From: Cheiracanthium punctorium
Taxonomy: Eukaryota > Arthropoda > Arachnida > Araneae > Cheiracanthiidae
Length of the DNA stretch: 64,000 bases
Direction of reading: 5' to 3'
Assembly: GCA_038373885.1 (NCBI GenBank)
Contig: JAWZYV010000136.1
Coordinates: 434,001 to 498,000, forward strand
The position numbers and the translations under genes are program-made. The notes under the pieces are model-generated. The model did not search any database. It was given only the letters and a program-made list of their open reading frames with translations, and was not told where the DNA came from. Of this stretch, positions 43,568 to 56,502 are shown piece by piece (position 1 is the stretch's first letter; each line of letters starts with the position of its first letter).

Positions 43568-44465
43568 CTTACGTATTATACCGGCGGTCATTCCCGCCAA
43601 ACTGCTTTTTCGTCAAATGAGTTGCCAAACTGTTGCCAATCGTATTTTCATAGCTTTCTTGCCTATTTTCATAGCTTTCTTGCATCTTTATTTATGGATG
43701 AATCTGCTTAAAAATTTTAAGTTCTTTATTTGTCAATAAATGCACGTATGCACTACCTATTTATCAGAAAAGGAAAGGGAGGAAATTTATGCATGACATA
43801 AATATGTATAGTTTTTTTTTTTTTTTTTTTTTTTTTCAATATCAAGATTTTATACTGAGCTACTGCGCGCAAACTTACAGAACGAAGTATTAATGTACAG
43901 TTAAAATATTCACGTTTATAGAAGCACAGCACAGTAGGCAATAACCTACACCTAAATAATATTTTTAATTTTCAATTTTTTCTCCCCAGGGTTCAATAAA
44001 AAGAGAAAATGAAAAAATCTCTACTTTTCATAACATAAAAATGTTTTTTCAAAATAATAAATAGGTACAAAAACGTGAAAAAACAGGTGTAGGTTATAGG
44101 CATTAATAACACGTACTTGCCCAACAATTTTCAAGATAATACCTGCATAACTTTTTTTTATAATCATGCGCGCGAGTCGCAAAAATGCAGTTTTGAGGAA
44201 AACGCGTTCAAAGTTATAAATCCCCTCTTTAAACTCCATTGCATCCACATTTTCCTTTGCAATTACTCGCATTCTAATAGAAATATTTTCATGCAGTTTG
44301 AAGCATACTATTCAGAAAGATTCAAATTTTTGAAAAATTCAATAATAGTTTTTTCGATATTTTGAAGGTTTAAAGGTTGCAACTCCCCTTAATAATTTCA
44401 TGTGCCCGGCATTTATTTCGGCAAAATATCGCTCGTCTAGGCGAACCGCCGGGATAATACGTAAG
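43568..44465. mobile_element. TA-target TIR element, 898 bp
   Basis: The ends are CTTACGTATTATACCGGCGG and CCGCCGGGATAATACGTAAG, flanked by TA. Inverted homology of about 30 bp extends inward. It is probably Tc1/mariner-like and non-autonomous; its ORFs lack transposase motifs. It contains a poly-T run near 43811-43836. Confidence 0.7.
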
Positions 44466-45204
44466 TACCCTTTTCTTTACTTATGCTTTTTAATTTGGCG
44501 TAAAATCAACATAATTTCCATGTTTTTCAAATGCATGTGATTTTGCAAATAGAATTTCTGCTTTATTTCAAAAGCATAAATCATTTTGTGCGGGCGATAA
44601 AACGGCTTTTAATTAATAGTTAGAAAAGTAGTTAAAATTTCAAAATTCTGAGCCTCAGGTGCACTTTACCGAAGTTATGGGCTCAGTCATGCTCAAATTT
44701 TCAAAGCTCTGCTTTCCGTAGATTTGTCTGGAGAACATTCATTTTTATTATTAGAGATAGATAGATTTGGCATAAAACTGGCTTAATTTCCGTGGTATTT
44801 AATGTTTTTCAGATGCAAGCGCTTCTTTATTGAAGTAATAGCATTCTTGTTAGCTCAAAACATGAATCATTTGATATGGGCGAAACTCGCCAAACATGGC
44901 AACGTAAAAACGGTTTTTAATTAATAATTAAAAAGTAATTAAAAATCTAAAATTCTAAGTAGCCTATAACCATCTCCAGGGTCCCATCTATATCTAAACC
45001 AAAATGCATCCTAATCGACTCAGTGGTTTAGGCGTGAAAGCGTCATAAACAAACAAACACACTTTCGCATTTATAATATTAGTTAGGATGATAAGCAACC
45101 ACAATCATAATATTGCTATACAAGTTTCAATTTTACGTCTAAATTCGGCCTACATAGGATGACTGAATATTTGAGCCAGCAGGCCTTGCTTGCGAAGGTC
45201 ACGT

Positions 45205-45345
45205 CCCAGTACGCTGAATGACCTTGAATCGTCGATTTCTATGACACGTGATTCCGTTTCCGTTGAGACATTACGGGCTGTGATGTCAAACTTCATTATC
45301 GGTTTGCAACATCTCTGTATGTCGAACGACGGACATTTTAAAAAG
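45205..45345 (+). pseudogene. Transposase C-terminal relic of NGGHF type
   Basis: The frame reads SVSVETLRAVMSNFIIGLQH, followed by LCMSNDGHFK. The pattern ETLRxVMxNFxxRLQxCxxxNGGHF is the usual C-terminal end of many arthropod Tc-like transposases and related mobile-element proteins. The ORF continues into low-complexity basic sequence that is unlikely to be genuine. Confidence 0.4.
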
Positions 45346-45647
45346 ACTGCGTCCAGGGCCTCCGAGAGAAATTTTATAAGGCGGGGCGAAAATCTTCTCG
45401 ACCCCTTTCGTAAAGCGCAAAAGTTTCGAAAAAACAGGAGGGACGGAAGGAACTTTTTTTGTAAAACTGCTCTTTTTAATGATTTTCATATAAAATGCTA
45501 AAAGGAAAGAGAGTGGGAGTGAAGTTTTTCTTATATGTAATGGTAATTTTAATTCATGTTCGAAGGTTGAAAAAATACTAATATTTAAATGGTAGAATTA
45601 ACATTTCTGCTATCTAAATCATTCTAGAACTATGTATTCAAAATTTA

Positions 45648-45678
<31 letters not shown>

Positions 45679-46569
45679 AAGATTTTAATTACGGATCTAT
45701 AAATGAAATTCGTAAAACATTTTGAAAAATTCACGGACGCACTTTAGCTGAACACGGGCCCACTCTTAACTCGCACGGGCCATGGGGCGGCGCCCGTCTG
45801 CCTCCCCCCCTCTCGCAGAGCCTAACTGCGTCATGCTTACTTGATGAAAATGAGTTTTTATACACATATAGGATGATCGTCGATCCATTTTGACTAGCAG
45901 CGCCATGTGTTAGCAGTGACGTAGGCAAAGGGTATTTGGTGGTTCTAAACCCCCCCTTCCTTAAGATTTTCTTAACATTAAGTCTTTGCTTCATTCTCCT
46001 GTGGAAACTTTGTTTTTGAGATTTTTAATTTTGACATCAGGGTGTTATTTCCTGGACACTGTGGAATATCGAACAATGCTTGAAAACATTATCAAAAATA
46101 AAGGAAGAAAAAGAAAATTGGTATGGAGGTAAAAATAAGTATTTAGACACAAATTACATCAAATTTAAATGACATCTTACAGTCTACAGAGTTAGCACTG
46201 ATTTCATATATCTTTTATTTGGGATAAAAATCGGTAATTCCTCGTCAAAACCAGTTTCCTGAATTTAATGATTATAATATTAATCATTAATTCATTAATA
46301 AACAACTTTGAGATGTGTCATTAACTTAGTTAAAAACTTATAGATGTATCATAATATAGTTAAAAATTTAACTTACACAGATAGCTCTAAACTGAAAGCA
46401 AATTAATAGATTAAATTGCATTAAACAATAGAACGAGTAATTAGATTATCATTAATTAAGAACGAGATTATTAAATTAATAATTTTAACGAAACTTAAAT
46501 TACGGTTAGCGTTAAACTGAATGAAATTAATGAATCACAATAAATTAAATCAATAGAACCAATAGTTAT
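45346..46569. other. AT-rich DNA with possible hAT fragments
   Basis: GC-rich blocks near 45755-45820 and the text CAGTGACGTAGGCAAAGGGT near 45914 resemble one end of hAT MITEs, but partners were not found. A long A-run lies near 45657-45680. The remainder is AT-rich with no motif. Confidence 0.4.
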
Positions 46570-46690
46570 ATATTGCTGTTGTTGTTCTGGAATTACGATT
46601 AGCTACACGTAAGCTCTAAGCCAAGAGGTAGGGTGCCCTCTGTGGGGTCTTTCTAAGGGGTCTTAACCCGTATTTAAGCTTATTTTAAAT
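46570..46690 (-). mobile_element. SINE fragment with (AAC)n tail
   Basis: On the minus strand it reads TTAAATACGGGTTAAGACCC, CTTAGAAAGACCCCACAGAG, and ends TAATTCCAGAACAACAACA. The central block corresponds to that of the SINEs at 43.0 and 50.8 kb. The tRNA-like head is absent. Confidence 0.6.
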
Positions 46691-47175
46691 TTAAAGCCCG
46701 TAATTTTAAAATAACTAGGGGCCAAGGCCCCCAGGCTCGCTACGCTCGCTTTTCGTATGAGGCATTCGGCCCCTAATCAGGCTTATTCGTAAAAAAGACA
46801 TAATTTCAACAGACAAAAACCGAAGATTGCATCTGATAGAATGTTACTGAGCTACACATTGCTTGGTTCTTGCGTCTTCATTGGTACATAAAAATTTAAA
46901 CTTCACACTACAGTAGACCCCCTCCTCCCCCTCATAACACGGAAAATATTTTGTTATGGGAATCCCTGTTGCACGGGTCCTGAGCTATACTCCACCTGGA
47001 GTGCGAACTCCGCTTATAATCGCTGGAAAAATTATTTGCACTCCTCAGAAACACAATGATATTTAATGTTGCCATTCAAAAGTTGTATTAATTAGGAGCT
47101 AAAGCATAATAAACTCAGAACATCTATTTCAGCTGTATTTTTAATAATGTAAAACCTATTGGACACCTTGCGAAT

Positions 47176-47300
47176 TTGCCACCCATGGCGATTTTTCATT
47201 ATTTGGCGACTTGCGTATATGTAAAGTTAATAAAAGCTTCGTAACAGATAGGATAGCCTGCCACCCATGGCGACTTTTCATTATTTGGCGATTTACACAT
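47176..47300 (+). repeat. Short tandem duplication
   Basis: TGCCACCCATGGCGA, then TTTCATTATTTGGCGA, occurs twice about 84 bases apart. Minor local duplication in AT-rich DNA. Confidence 0.7.
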
Positions 47301-48533
47301 GCTCACAACCTATATTTACTGTTCATTTAAGGTTACCGGAAAACCGTTATCCATATTTTTAATTACATAATCGTTTTCAGATTGGCGTACTTAACACTAC
47401 GAATTATAGCATCTCGCCGCGCTAGCAAATATCCAAAGTGTAGTATAACTGCTATAATAACTGCATAGTTAACGCCGCCAAATATTTCTACTGGTAGCAA
47501 ATAATCCAGCTGGACGAGAACCGGCTTTAAAATAATCTGCATTTTAATTATTTTACATTTTCAAGATATTAGTTATTCTGTTTCGGAAAAACGAATAACA
47601 CAGCTGGACAAGCCCTTCGATTCTGGTACATTCCAGGAAGAAGGTAAGGGGAACTCCTTTTCTTAGCAAACTATGGTAACACTTTTTATACACGTGGGTG
47701 GTAAAATCGGTGTCGTCTTATTTCCGACCGGGGTTGACATTCTCGCACTTCCGCAGGTACCTTGCGTGATTGATAGGATGGGACCGTGCCCATACACATG
47801 TTTATTTGAAAAGTATTCTGAAAGGTCCATTTATTTAGAAACGAGCGAATCCAAAAACGTACAAAGGATAAATATATTGTATAGTAGATCATTTTTATAT
47901 TTAAAATTAAATTTATTAAAAGATCTCAAGTAGTAATAAGCAAAACTTTTAGATTTTAATTTAAATAAGACAGATTCTTACATAACATCATAGCTGCCAA
48001 GATGTACGATTTTTTCGTGCAGAAATTTATATTGTTTGCATGATTGTACTGATGATTAAGGATATCATAAGAATTTTTATTGAACATACATTTCTGAAAA
48101 TATTGAATACATTTGAGGTTTTGTTTATTTTCTAGGTCATTCAATTTCTGCATTTTTTTCTACTTCACATCAGTTAATTCTGTTGTTTGTTTATCAACTT
48201 TTTTGGCTGGAAAAAACTTCCATAAATATATATGTTTCAGCATTCTAATTTCAACCGTTTTTTCGACATCCCATAAGAATCAATATTATTCCTTCAACAT
48301 TCTTTTATTAAAGCCTCCCATACCATAAGAGTTCAGATTGATTGACCCCTATTTTAAGTATGTATATATATATATATATATATATATTTATTTAGCATTA
48401 TATTCAAAGAAAACCATTTAAAAATCAGTTCATTACTGGGAGCAAGTTTGGATATTGTAAATTCAAAATAATTAAAATAAATAATGTTCTAATTTTCTAA
48501 AAATGTTTGTGTAGGCAAACACGAAATAAACTA

Positions 48534-48907
48534 CCGTGTCTACTCGCATAATAGTCGCACTTCTTTTCCCAATATTTCACGGTGAAAGTCTAGGTGCGAC
48601 TAATATGCGGCGAAATATCTTAGAATAATATTGTACACTCTAAAGCTAAAAGATTACTGGTATTACAATAAAATTACTAACTTACCAACTCTCTCCACAT
48701 TATCTGCCGTATATCAAAAAATATTTTTGTAAGTCGCACACAAAAAAGAGGTATTTTTCTTTTTATAGTAATATTTTTATAGACATAAATGAAGGTCAAA
48801 TACCTGACTGTGGAGTTAATGCGGGGAAAATATTTTGTCGACTTTTCCTGCTTCAAAACGAGGGTGCGACTATTCTGCGAGAACGACTATTACGCGAGTA
48901 AACACGG
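48534..48907. mobile_element. TA-target MITE (CCGTGTTTACTCGC family)
   Basis: The ends are CCGTGTCTACTCGCATAATA and TTACGCGAGTAAACACGG, flanked by TA. Both sides carry the subterminal motif GGTGCGACTA. It is a 374-bp element, probably Tc1/mariner-like. The same family hosts a hAT insertion at 62.4-63.5 kb. Confidence 0.8.
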
Positions 48908-50735
48908 TAAATATGCCTAATAGTTATTCCTCTTATAATTATTTTCTAGACATTATAGTTTTCTATATTGTTACTTTTTCATCTGCTTGTGCATTTAAAA
49001 TTTTTGAAATTATCTGTTTATTATTAATGTACTTGTGTTCTCTTACGGAAATTACTAAATTAAACTTTAAAGTTTTCCTTTTAGAAATACAAACAGTGTT
49101 TATAATAAAATGAAACATTTCATACAGACTATTTTCTACAAGGTTATATTTATTCTCCCTGTTTGTTTTTGCAAAATATTTAAGACTTCTACCATTCGTC
49201 ACATATTAACCTCTTGTACAGCTTTCAATGATTTTTACCTGACCTATTTTAAGTGTATTCATCCCAGTCTTGACGTGAAACCCCACATTATATTTTCTTC
49301 TTTTCTTCAATGTATTAATTTTCTTCAACTGTTGTGAAGTGTGTGTTTGACTGGTATCTGGATGGGAGCCCCATCCAGATGACTCTTTTTTATCTACCTT
49401 TTATCTTTCTACAATTCACTTTTATCTCTTTTAGGTTGCCTGGATTTTAGTTCCCTAATATTCTGTAAGTGCATACACTTACAGAAAATTATTTTTTTAT
49501 ACATGTATGACAGAGACAATTTAAACACATTTCAAATTTACTGTTTCTTAAGTAATTTTTTAAACATTTCATAGTTGAAAACAATCTTTCAGTACTACAT
49601 ACTGTCACAGGCAAAGTGACTAAAGTTTTTAAAAGTTTATGGATATTCGGGAAAATATCATCCTGCGCGTTACATACTCCTAAAGCTTCTATAGCAGTTA
49701 ATTTAATCTGTTGTGCCAGTCATTTCTTTTTTCAGAGCTGATGTTTTAGAATCATTAGCATTCTTAGAATTTCTAATTTGTTTTCATCTGTAGGTATGAG
49801 GTTATTTCCAGTGAAACTAAAATATTTATTTATCTTTTTATTAATTTCTTTGTGCTTTCTGAACTTTTCTTTAAGATGTAAAATTACAGCATTCAAAAAT
49901 TTATTACTGTTACTTGAATTGTCATTAATGTACACTTTTTTGCTTCAAATGGATGTGTGGAATTATTTTTTTCACCAGATTTTAAAAAACTTAAAAGCGA
50001 CTACTGATTCCTTTTACTCATTCTCAGATTAAGAAATTAAGAAAAAGAATGAAATGAATTTAAATTTATAAAATTATGAACTTAGCAATTCGAGCAAAAG
50101 AAAATGGATTGAATGAGACTGTTCTCCGTTTACAAACACGAAATCAGAGAATATCGCTAGCTGTTCGGAGAGGAGGGGGACATCTTCCATACAAATAATA
50201 TAATATTCCATAGATATTCTATAGGGGTGCACCCTCTCCTTCTCTCTCCTCCTGCAAACTCTGACCACTGGCCTCATGAACACAAAGGCAAATTTTTAGA
50301 GTCATCAAAGACTTTCAATTATTTTTTCAAGAATTCACTTAGCTGGAATCATGTTTTCCTTTCATGACGAAAAATGTTTTTTTGGAAAAAATCAGGTTTT
50401 TTTTCCGCACCTGAAATATTTCAATTTTGAGAAATCTTGGGGGTGCATATGTCCCTTTGCACCCCCCCCCCCCCTGGGTACGCCACTGTTAGAACTTATT
50501 TATAGATTTTCAAAATTTATGTGTGAGGAGAAAGTAAACGATCTAGGAGATGTGGGGGGGGGGCACGTATTTTACTATATTTTACCATATAAAGTAAGTA
50601 AACGGTAAACACGAAAAGAAGAAAATGTTTCAAACTTACCGTAAAAGCGCCTGCGAAATTATGGCGCCGCGGTAAAGCGAGCGATTGGGAAGTTTTAGTT
50701 CCAGAGGTTCTGTCCTCGCTACGGTCAACTATAGG
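48908..50735. other. AT-rich stretch, no firm feature
   Basis: ORFs of 70-90 codons are AT-biased and hydrophobic without motifs. Near 50460 the text CCCTGGGTACGCCACTG is a solitary hAT MITE end following a C-run. No left end found. Confidence 0.4.
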
Positions 50736-50814
50736 TAGGCTTGCCAGATTTCTGAAATATTCAACCGGGACACCGGAATGCCCCAGTGTCACGGGTATTC
50801 AAGGGTACAATTGC

Positions 50815-51050
50815 CCGACCTGTGGCTGAATGCATTTGCTCTCTCAACTGGGAGACGGAAGATGCCAGATGTTCAAAACCAGGTCGAGTCCGCCGACCTA
50901 ACCGTTTGGAGTTTCAAGTGGTTTTCTAGGAAAGTTCGCATAAATACGGATCAGGATCCCTTAGAAAGTCCCCCCCCCCCCCACGGAGGGCCATGGAAGG
51001 CAATCTCCCCCTCGACCCAGATAATTGGCCATAACACCCCATTTACATTT
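50815..51050 (+). mobile_element. tRNA-derived SINE nested in the hAT element
   Basis: It contains CCAGATGTTCAAAACCAGGT (B-box region), GAGTCCGCCGACCTAACC, GTGGTTTTCTAGGAAAGTTC, ATAAATACGGATCAGGATCC and CTTAGAAAGTCC, then a C-run. It is co-linear with the SINE at 43026. Tail unclear. Confidence 0.65.
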
Positions 51051-51161
51051 TCCCCTCAAGGGTACACACTTTTGGCGGGTTTTTGGGGTGTTTTAGAAGA
51101 TAGTTTATTCTCAATGCTGTGAATAAATGGTTACTGATTAAGAACTTGAACCAGGGGTATT

Positions 51162-51731
51162 AAAAATTATAAAATAAAAACTTTTTAACAAAAAAATTAA
51201 ACCGCCGAAAAACTCAAAAGCAAAAAATAATAAACCTTTTTTTAAATTAACCTTAATAACTAAATTCTTAAACTAATGTAAGTATACCTAAGTAATTTTG
51301 AGTCGGTGCCAAACAACCAATGAACAAAGATCACTAAATTGCCTAAATCTCTATTATTAATAGGAGTAATTTATTGTTCACACACAGATTTTGAGTTGTG
51401 TATTACAAAGTAGACCTCTCTGCATTTCTGCGAAAGCTCGTTGATCGTGAGAGACGTGGGGAGAGCGCATTTTTTGGAATGTTAATGTTTATCGCCGGAG
51501 ATTTCACGTTGCAATGTTAATTTGATTTGGTTATTTCTTTAAATTTAAGGTAATTTAGTGATCTTTGTTCATTGATTGTTTGCCACCGACTCAAAATTAC
51601 TTAGGTATACTTACATTAGTTTAAGAACTTAGTTATTAAGGTTAATTAAAAAAAGGTTTATTATTTTTTGCTTTTGAGTTTTTCGGCGGTTTAATTTTTT
51701 TGTTAAAAAGTTTTTATTTTATAATTTTTTG
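51162..51731. mobile_element. Fold-back element with arms of about 190 bp
   Basis: Arm 51162-51353 (TTAAACCGCCGAAAAACTCA, AAACTAATGTAAGTATACCT, AACAAAGATCACTAAATT) is mirrored almost perfectly by 51540-51731. The loop is about 185 bp. High arm identity implies recent origin or gene conversion between arms. The transcript would be a long hairpin. Nested within the hAT element. Confidence 0.85.
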
Positions 51732-53551
51732 TGGCTATAAACGCAAATTAACAGCTTAGTGACGTCAAATTGAAAAAGCGAATTCTATACATTCATCTGT
51801 GTACGTCACACAGTAGCTATTACGCATGCTCGAAAATTCAAGAAATGTCAGATCTTTCAACAGTTCTGAAATTTCCAATTTGCAATATTTGACGCATTAT
51901 CATACATCCAAAAAAAAAAAAAAAAAGAACGTCGCCAAGCGGTACACATTTCTTTATGGTTGCCAATCAAAACTACCACCGGCAGGGTACTTCACTCCCG
52001 CTGAACATCGCCCACGATGGCGCCAGAACCAACAGTAAATGAACATCAAAATGTAAACAGCATCGGCTACGGAACATAGACCAGTTCTTTTTAGCTGTAT
52101 GAATTTCGAAAAAAAATTAACAAATTGAACTTCGGAAATTTTAATAACATTCAAATACTCTTTTGCGAAACGGCAAACAAAAACAAAATGTGTGCGTGGG
52201 ATTTACACATTCGCATGCGTTAACATGATTTATTCAAAATTAAAGCATCGACGCATATGTACGTAAATTCAGAACTACAAAAAATCTTAAAAGAATCTTT
52301 TTAACAAGCGAAAACAAAATGTACACATATGTGCTGTGTACTGTGAACGAAGATGTATAGGTGGTTTGATGTGCAATTTTAAACGGTGACGTAAAAACGT
52401 CGCCAATATCCCTTACAATGGACGATATCGATACGATGCTATTTCAATCACGTGTCGGTGGAAAATACAAATTTGAACTAATCAGATTGAAACATTGAGT
52501 GTCAACTGAAACTACATTTTAAGTTGATGGGTTGGAGGTTACGTGTTGGCTGAAAAATGATGTCACACGGACACCATCCATTTAAAAAAAAAACAACTCT
52601 TCTGGTAATAGCATCTAACAAATATCGATTCAAGAGCTTATATGCCTCGTTAGAGCTCCTATTTTATTTTATGAAAACTATACAATTTAAGGAATATTGA
52701 ATTTTCACGAGGAAAAGGAAAAAGATCACTAAACGAGCTGGCATTTAAAAGTCATATTTTATGCGTGTTCATACATTACAATCAGTGAGTGAAAAATCAA
52801 TCATCCCATGTTTCCCTACCCTTAGGGTTGGAATTTTTTTTCCAAATCTATATGGGACCAACTTCGGTGTATACCCTTTCCAATAAAAAAAGAATTATCA
52901 AAATCGGATTACTCTGTAAAAAGTTATGCGTGGTCATACATAAAAAAAAAAAAAAAATACACGCGTCGACTTGAGAACCTCCTCCGTTTTTCGTGGGTTA
53001 ATAAATGACACAAGCCTATAAATTCAAACATTTTATTTCTTACGTGTTAATATTTGTAAGTTGCTTGGGTAAAAAGAAACACATTGAATGAGGAATAAAA
53101 ATTTGAACAATACTTATTAGCACACCACCACTCTTTGAATAGTTCTCACTTTTTATACAGTACAGTGTAACAAACTACAAAGTAATTATCCTTAAAAATC
53201 CTCCACAGTTAATTATTTTTAGACTTTTTGGTCATCTATAATCCAATTTAATTTTACCGGGACGTGACGTAAACCGCCCGGGACACTGGGATTTTGTCTG
53301 CAAACCGGGACTGTCCCGGTCAAACCGGGACGTCTGGCAAGCGTAACTATAGGTAAAAAAATTTCAGCGTTGCATATGCAACGCGTTGCATATCTCCCCC
53401 CATATGCAACAGCGTTGCATATCTTTTCTATTATATTAGGCTTTGTATCTGCCTACGACTTCGCAAAAACAGGAACATGAAGCCTTGAGACAAAAATCCA
53501 TTGACATGAATGCCGTCTTACCGCATAGGCGAGCCCGGCGGTAGCAGGGGC

Positions 53552-54181
53552 TAGAGATAAGACGGGCTCAGCCCGAGCCCGAGCCCGGGCCCGAACCGGG
53601 CTCGGGCTCTGTAATTCACAATTGCGTTCGGGCTCGGGCGGGCTCGGGAAAAATTTCTGATTTATTGAACATACTCCTTGAAACAGATTTTAAAAAGTGA
53701 TTTATGATGAAAATAAAAATACAAGCAACTCCGGTTATAGTGAACCTCTGGGGACCATCCGATTTCGTCCACTCTATCCGAAGTTCGCTAAAACCCAAGT
53801 GTCTTCATAATGGATAGAGATACTGTATATGAATCGGGACTAATGGTTTGCATTCCCTATAGCCGATGGTTCACTATAACCGTAGTTGGCTGTACTTATA
53901 AAAAAATAGTGCACTGGTGCCTAGAAGGTGCGTGAAGCTCTATGGGTATTTCATAACGGCGGCTTATATTGATTAGTTAGTCATGAGATCCAACATTATT
54001 TGATAAACATGGATATATATAAAGAATTAGAAAGTGCATTGAGAGTTTGCAACTATATTTGTCTTTAATTTGCACAAACGGCAAAATTCATTGAATTCTA
54101 TCAATGAAGTAGTTGGATTTTTTTTAATCTAACTGAAATTTCGGGCTCGGGCTTCAAAAAATGAGCCCGAACTCATCTCTA
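53552..54181. mobile_element. hAT-type element with CGGGCTCGGGC subterminal repeats
   Basis: TAGAGATAAGACGGGCTC and GAACTCATCTCTA, flanked by the perfect 8-bp duplication GCAGGGGC. Subterminal GAGCCCGAGCCCG-type repeats occur at both ends. It contains a Tigger-like MITE. Non-coding. Confidence 0.85.
53722..53892. mobile_element. Tigger-like MITE nested in the hAT element
   Basis: CAAGCAACTCCGGTTATAGT and the reversed right end CAGCCAACTACGGTTATAGT, with TA flanks. Ends of the form CCGGTTATAGTGAACC are typical pogo/Tigger termini. 171 bp. Confidence 0.7.
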
Positions 54182-54245
54182 GCAGGGGCCTCAACCCAAA
54201 AGGGGCCTCAGCTCGAAAAAAGCTCTTCCCAAAATTATTATTTGG

Positions 54246-54276
<31 letters not shown>

Positions 54277-54426
54277 TAAAATCTTGTCTGACGTCTGAGG
54301 TCAAACTTAAGAAAACGTCTTCAAGCTCATGAAATAATTTTCGAAAAATTTGGGTTTTTCGAGAGGATTCACGACTTGGAAGAGGAAGAGATAACACAGC
54401 ATTGCGAAAATTTGGCTTCTTATTAC

Positions 54427-54600
54427 AGTACGCACCGGTTATAACGGACCTGGGATATAACGTACTATCGGTTATAACGTACCTAGAAGCTAGGTCCCGA
54501 TTGAAGTCATATTTATAATGTTAATTAATTAAGGGTTAAAACGTACTTAACAAAAGTACGTACTTCGGCTATAACGTACTTTTTATACCAAAGCCAAAAA
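54427..54600 (+). mobile_element. Tigger-like end, truncated
   Basis: CAGTACGCACCGGTTATAAC followed by several TATAACGTAC repeats is a pogo/Tigger left end with subterminal repeats. The right end is missing. Confidence 0.5.
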
Positions 54601-54802
54601 TAAAATTTTACTTTTCTTAAGCATTTTATTTCCTTGTTCTCAGAATTTTCAGTATCTTCAAAAACACTCGTTGCCAGCTTTCAGATTCTCTAGCGAGATG
54701 AATTGTGCATGAATGAAGGGAGCGATCTTTTATCTTTTTCGCCTGCTAGGTAGGGCTAAGAACAAGACCATGTTTTTTATTTGTCCTTCATCAATGTAAA
54801 TG

Positions 54803-55271
54803 CTTCCATTTTTCATCAGATTTTAGTGCTGTTAGAAATAAGCGTGACGATTTTTTTACGGGAAATGGCGTGCTAAAAAGTAAAGGATTCTCGTGGAGCT
54901 ATGTCACCCGCAACTATCCAGAATCTATCCGGAGGCAATCTATCCGGATGTTCTCGCATTCTTCCGTTTTTCAGCAGATGTCCGTGCTGTTAAAAATAAT
55001 CGTGACCATTTTTCTACGGGAAATGACGTGCTAAAAAGTAAAGGATTCTCGAGGAGCTATGTCCCCCTCAACTATTTTTATAGAAATCAGATCTATTCTT
55101 CGTGACTGGCAACAGTCAAAACGTCAGAGTTTGGTGTTCCCAGAGCGGGAACACTTCGTATTAAAGGGTTAAGTATTACGAGTATTGAGAGCGAAATATT
55201 GAAGGGGATTGATTTTAGTGAAATTATTAAAACTTAATAGAAAGGGAAGGGGTTACGCCTCAAAGGGTTAA
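54803..55271. mobile_element. Rearranged piggyBac-type MITE with duplicated right half
   Basis: Two right halves in tandem (ACGGGAAATGGCGTGCTAAA, then again ACGGGAAATGACGTGCTAAA) end at TTAAAGGGTTAA (55169-55172 target). About 95 bases of unrelated sequence follow, then a reversed left tip GGTTACGCCTCAAAGGGTTA. This composite probably arose by recombination between copies. Confidence 0.8.
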
Positions 55272-55847
55272 GGCCCAGCAAGAACCATTTCAACACAATC
55301 ACATTTTAATATTCACGTATATATTTCTTCTGTACTGTATAACATTACAAAATATTGGCAGAGCTGCTCTATGATCCATATTTTTGTGACCAAAATAGGG
55401 TCACCAGTGGGTTTCAACATCAGAATCATTAGAATTGCATTAAAACATTGTGAAAATTTTTGCTTTTTTATGCATTTGCAATTTTAAATTATTGATACTC
55501 ATACAAAAAAACTCAACCTTCTCCTACGGTAAAACAAATAAAATATCACCAGAGTAGGTTCTTAAATACATATTAACAAATTTTTAAATAATTCTACTGT
55601 TTTTGACTGTCAGATACATTAAAAAAATAAAAATAAAAAACCTTCTAATACCTTTAAAAACTATTATCTTTTAAAATCAATATATCTTTTAAGTTCATAT
55701 ATATACATGAATAAAATATCAGTTCTAAATTACAAAAAAAGTCAACAGAAATCACCGGAATAAATACTTGAAGCATTTCTGATTATGAAAATACATAAAA
55801 ACACATTACACTCCTGCTTATTTTTGAATTATTTTGCTGTGCGCGGG
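55272..55847. other. AT-rich DNA, no feature
   Basis: No ORF or repeat end recognised between two fragments of the piggyBac-type MITE. Confidence 0.4.
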
Positions 55848-55998
55848 CACATCCAGCTGTCGTCAAAAAAGGGTCTCTAGATCTGTGGCACGCGATGAAC
55901 GTTTCGATCGTCTGCCATCTTGCTGGTAGTTAAGTCGAGCGATGGCAACGGCTGCCCTTTTTTCAGCATCGGGAAAGGGTTGCGCCTCAAAGGGTTAA
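55848..55998 (-). mobile_element. piggyBac-type MITE, left-end fragment
   Basis: One fold-back arm from CAGCTGTCGTCAAAAAAGGG to GGGTTGCGCCTCAAAGGG and TTAA. The right half is missing. Confidence 0.8.
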
Positions 55999-56502
55999 TA
56001 TACAGAATTTGTTTTAAAAAGTGTTATATTTAAAAAAGAATTGTTATCTGTTAGAAATCACGTAAAAATAATTAGAAACAAGTATTTACGCCATTTTTTT
56101 TTCTCGTGTGTATACATGTTTATTATATTATTTTCACTACAAAATTACACACAGATTTTCATACATACATTTCATAATTTATAAAGGACACAATTACATT
56201 CACAAATTAAAAGCATCCATAATGTTAAATTCAGTTTTTTTTTTTTTTTTTTTTTAATCGTACTTCCCGAGAACTGCCTCTTTACAATATCATTGGAGAA
56301 TGTGAAACGGAAATGTGCCGAGATGTAACCAGTGTAACGAATGGAGAGTAATTGCAGATACCAATTTTCTCTTATCTGGTTAACCGCAACCACATTAAAC
56401 TTATACTGTATTATACTATATACTACATTCAAATTTGGTACCAGTATTATTTCAGTACTTACAGTCTGTTTTATGATGTATACAGACTAAAAGTAATCGA
56501 AC

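Larger units (their letters stand above)
42108..45204. mobile_element. Composite element bounded by inverted arms of about 117 bp
   Basis: The left arm 42108-42224 starts CGTGACCTTCGCAACTAAGG, then CATCCTAAGTAGGCTGATTT. It is mirrored at 45088-45204, where the reverse complement reads CGTGACCTTCGCAAGCAAGG and CATCCTATGTAGGCCGAATT. The interior is filled by later insertions (tandem retroelement-like unit, SINE, TA-target element). A transposase-like relic abuts the right arm. Confidence 0.65.
50736..53345. mobile_element. hAT-type element, 2.6 kb, with nested SINE and fold-back
   Basis: The left end is TAGGCTTGCCAGATTTCTG and the right end GACGTCTGGCAAGCGTA, flanked by the perfect 8-bp duplication ACTATAGG. 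Subterminal GTCCCGG-type blocks occur at both sides (AACCGGGACACC; CGGGACTGTCCCGG). No transposase was recognised. The length reflects at least two nested insertions. Confidence 0.8.

Noticed and set aside
47673..47933. 86-codon ORF as a possible exon
   Set aside because: No recognisable domain, no splice signals in the right places and overlapping ORFs on the other strand.
47100..48530. Possible endogenous viral sequence
   Set aside because: I looked for polymerase or capsid-like motifs in all frames of the longer ORFs and saw none; the stretch is plain AT-rich DNA.
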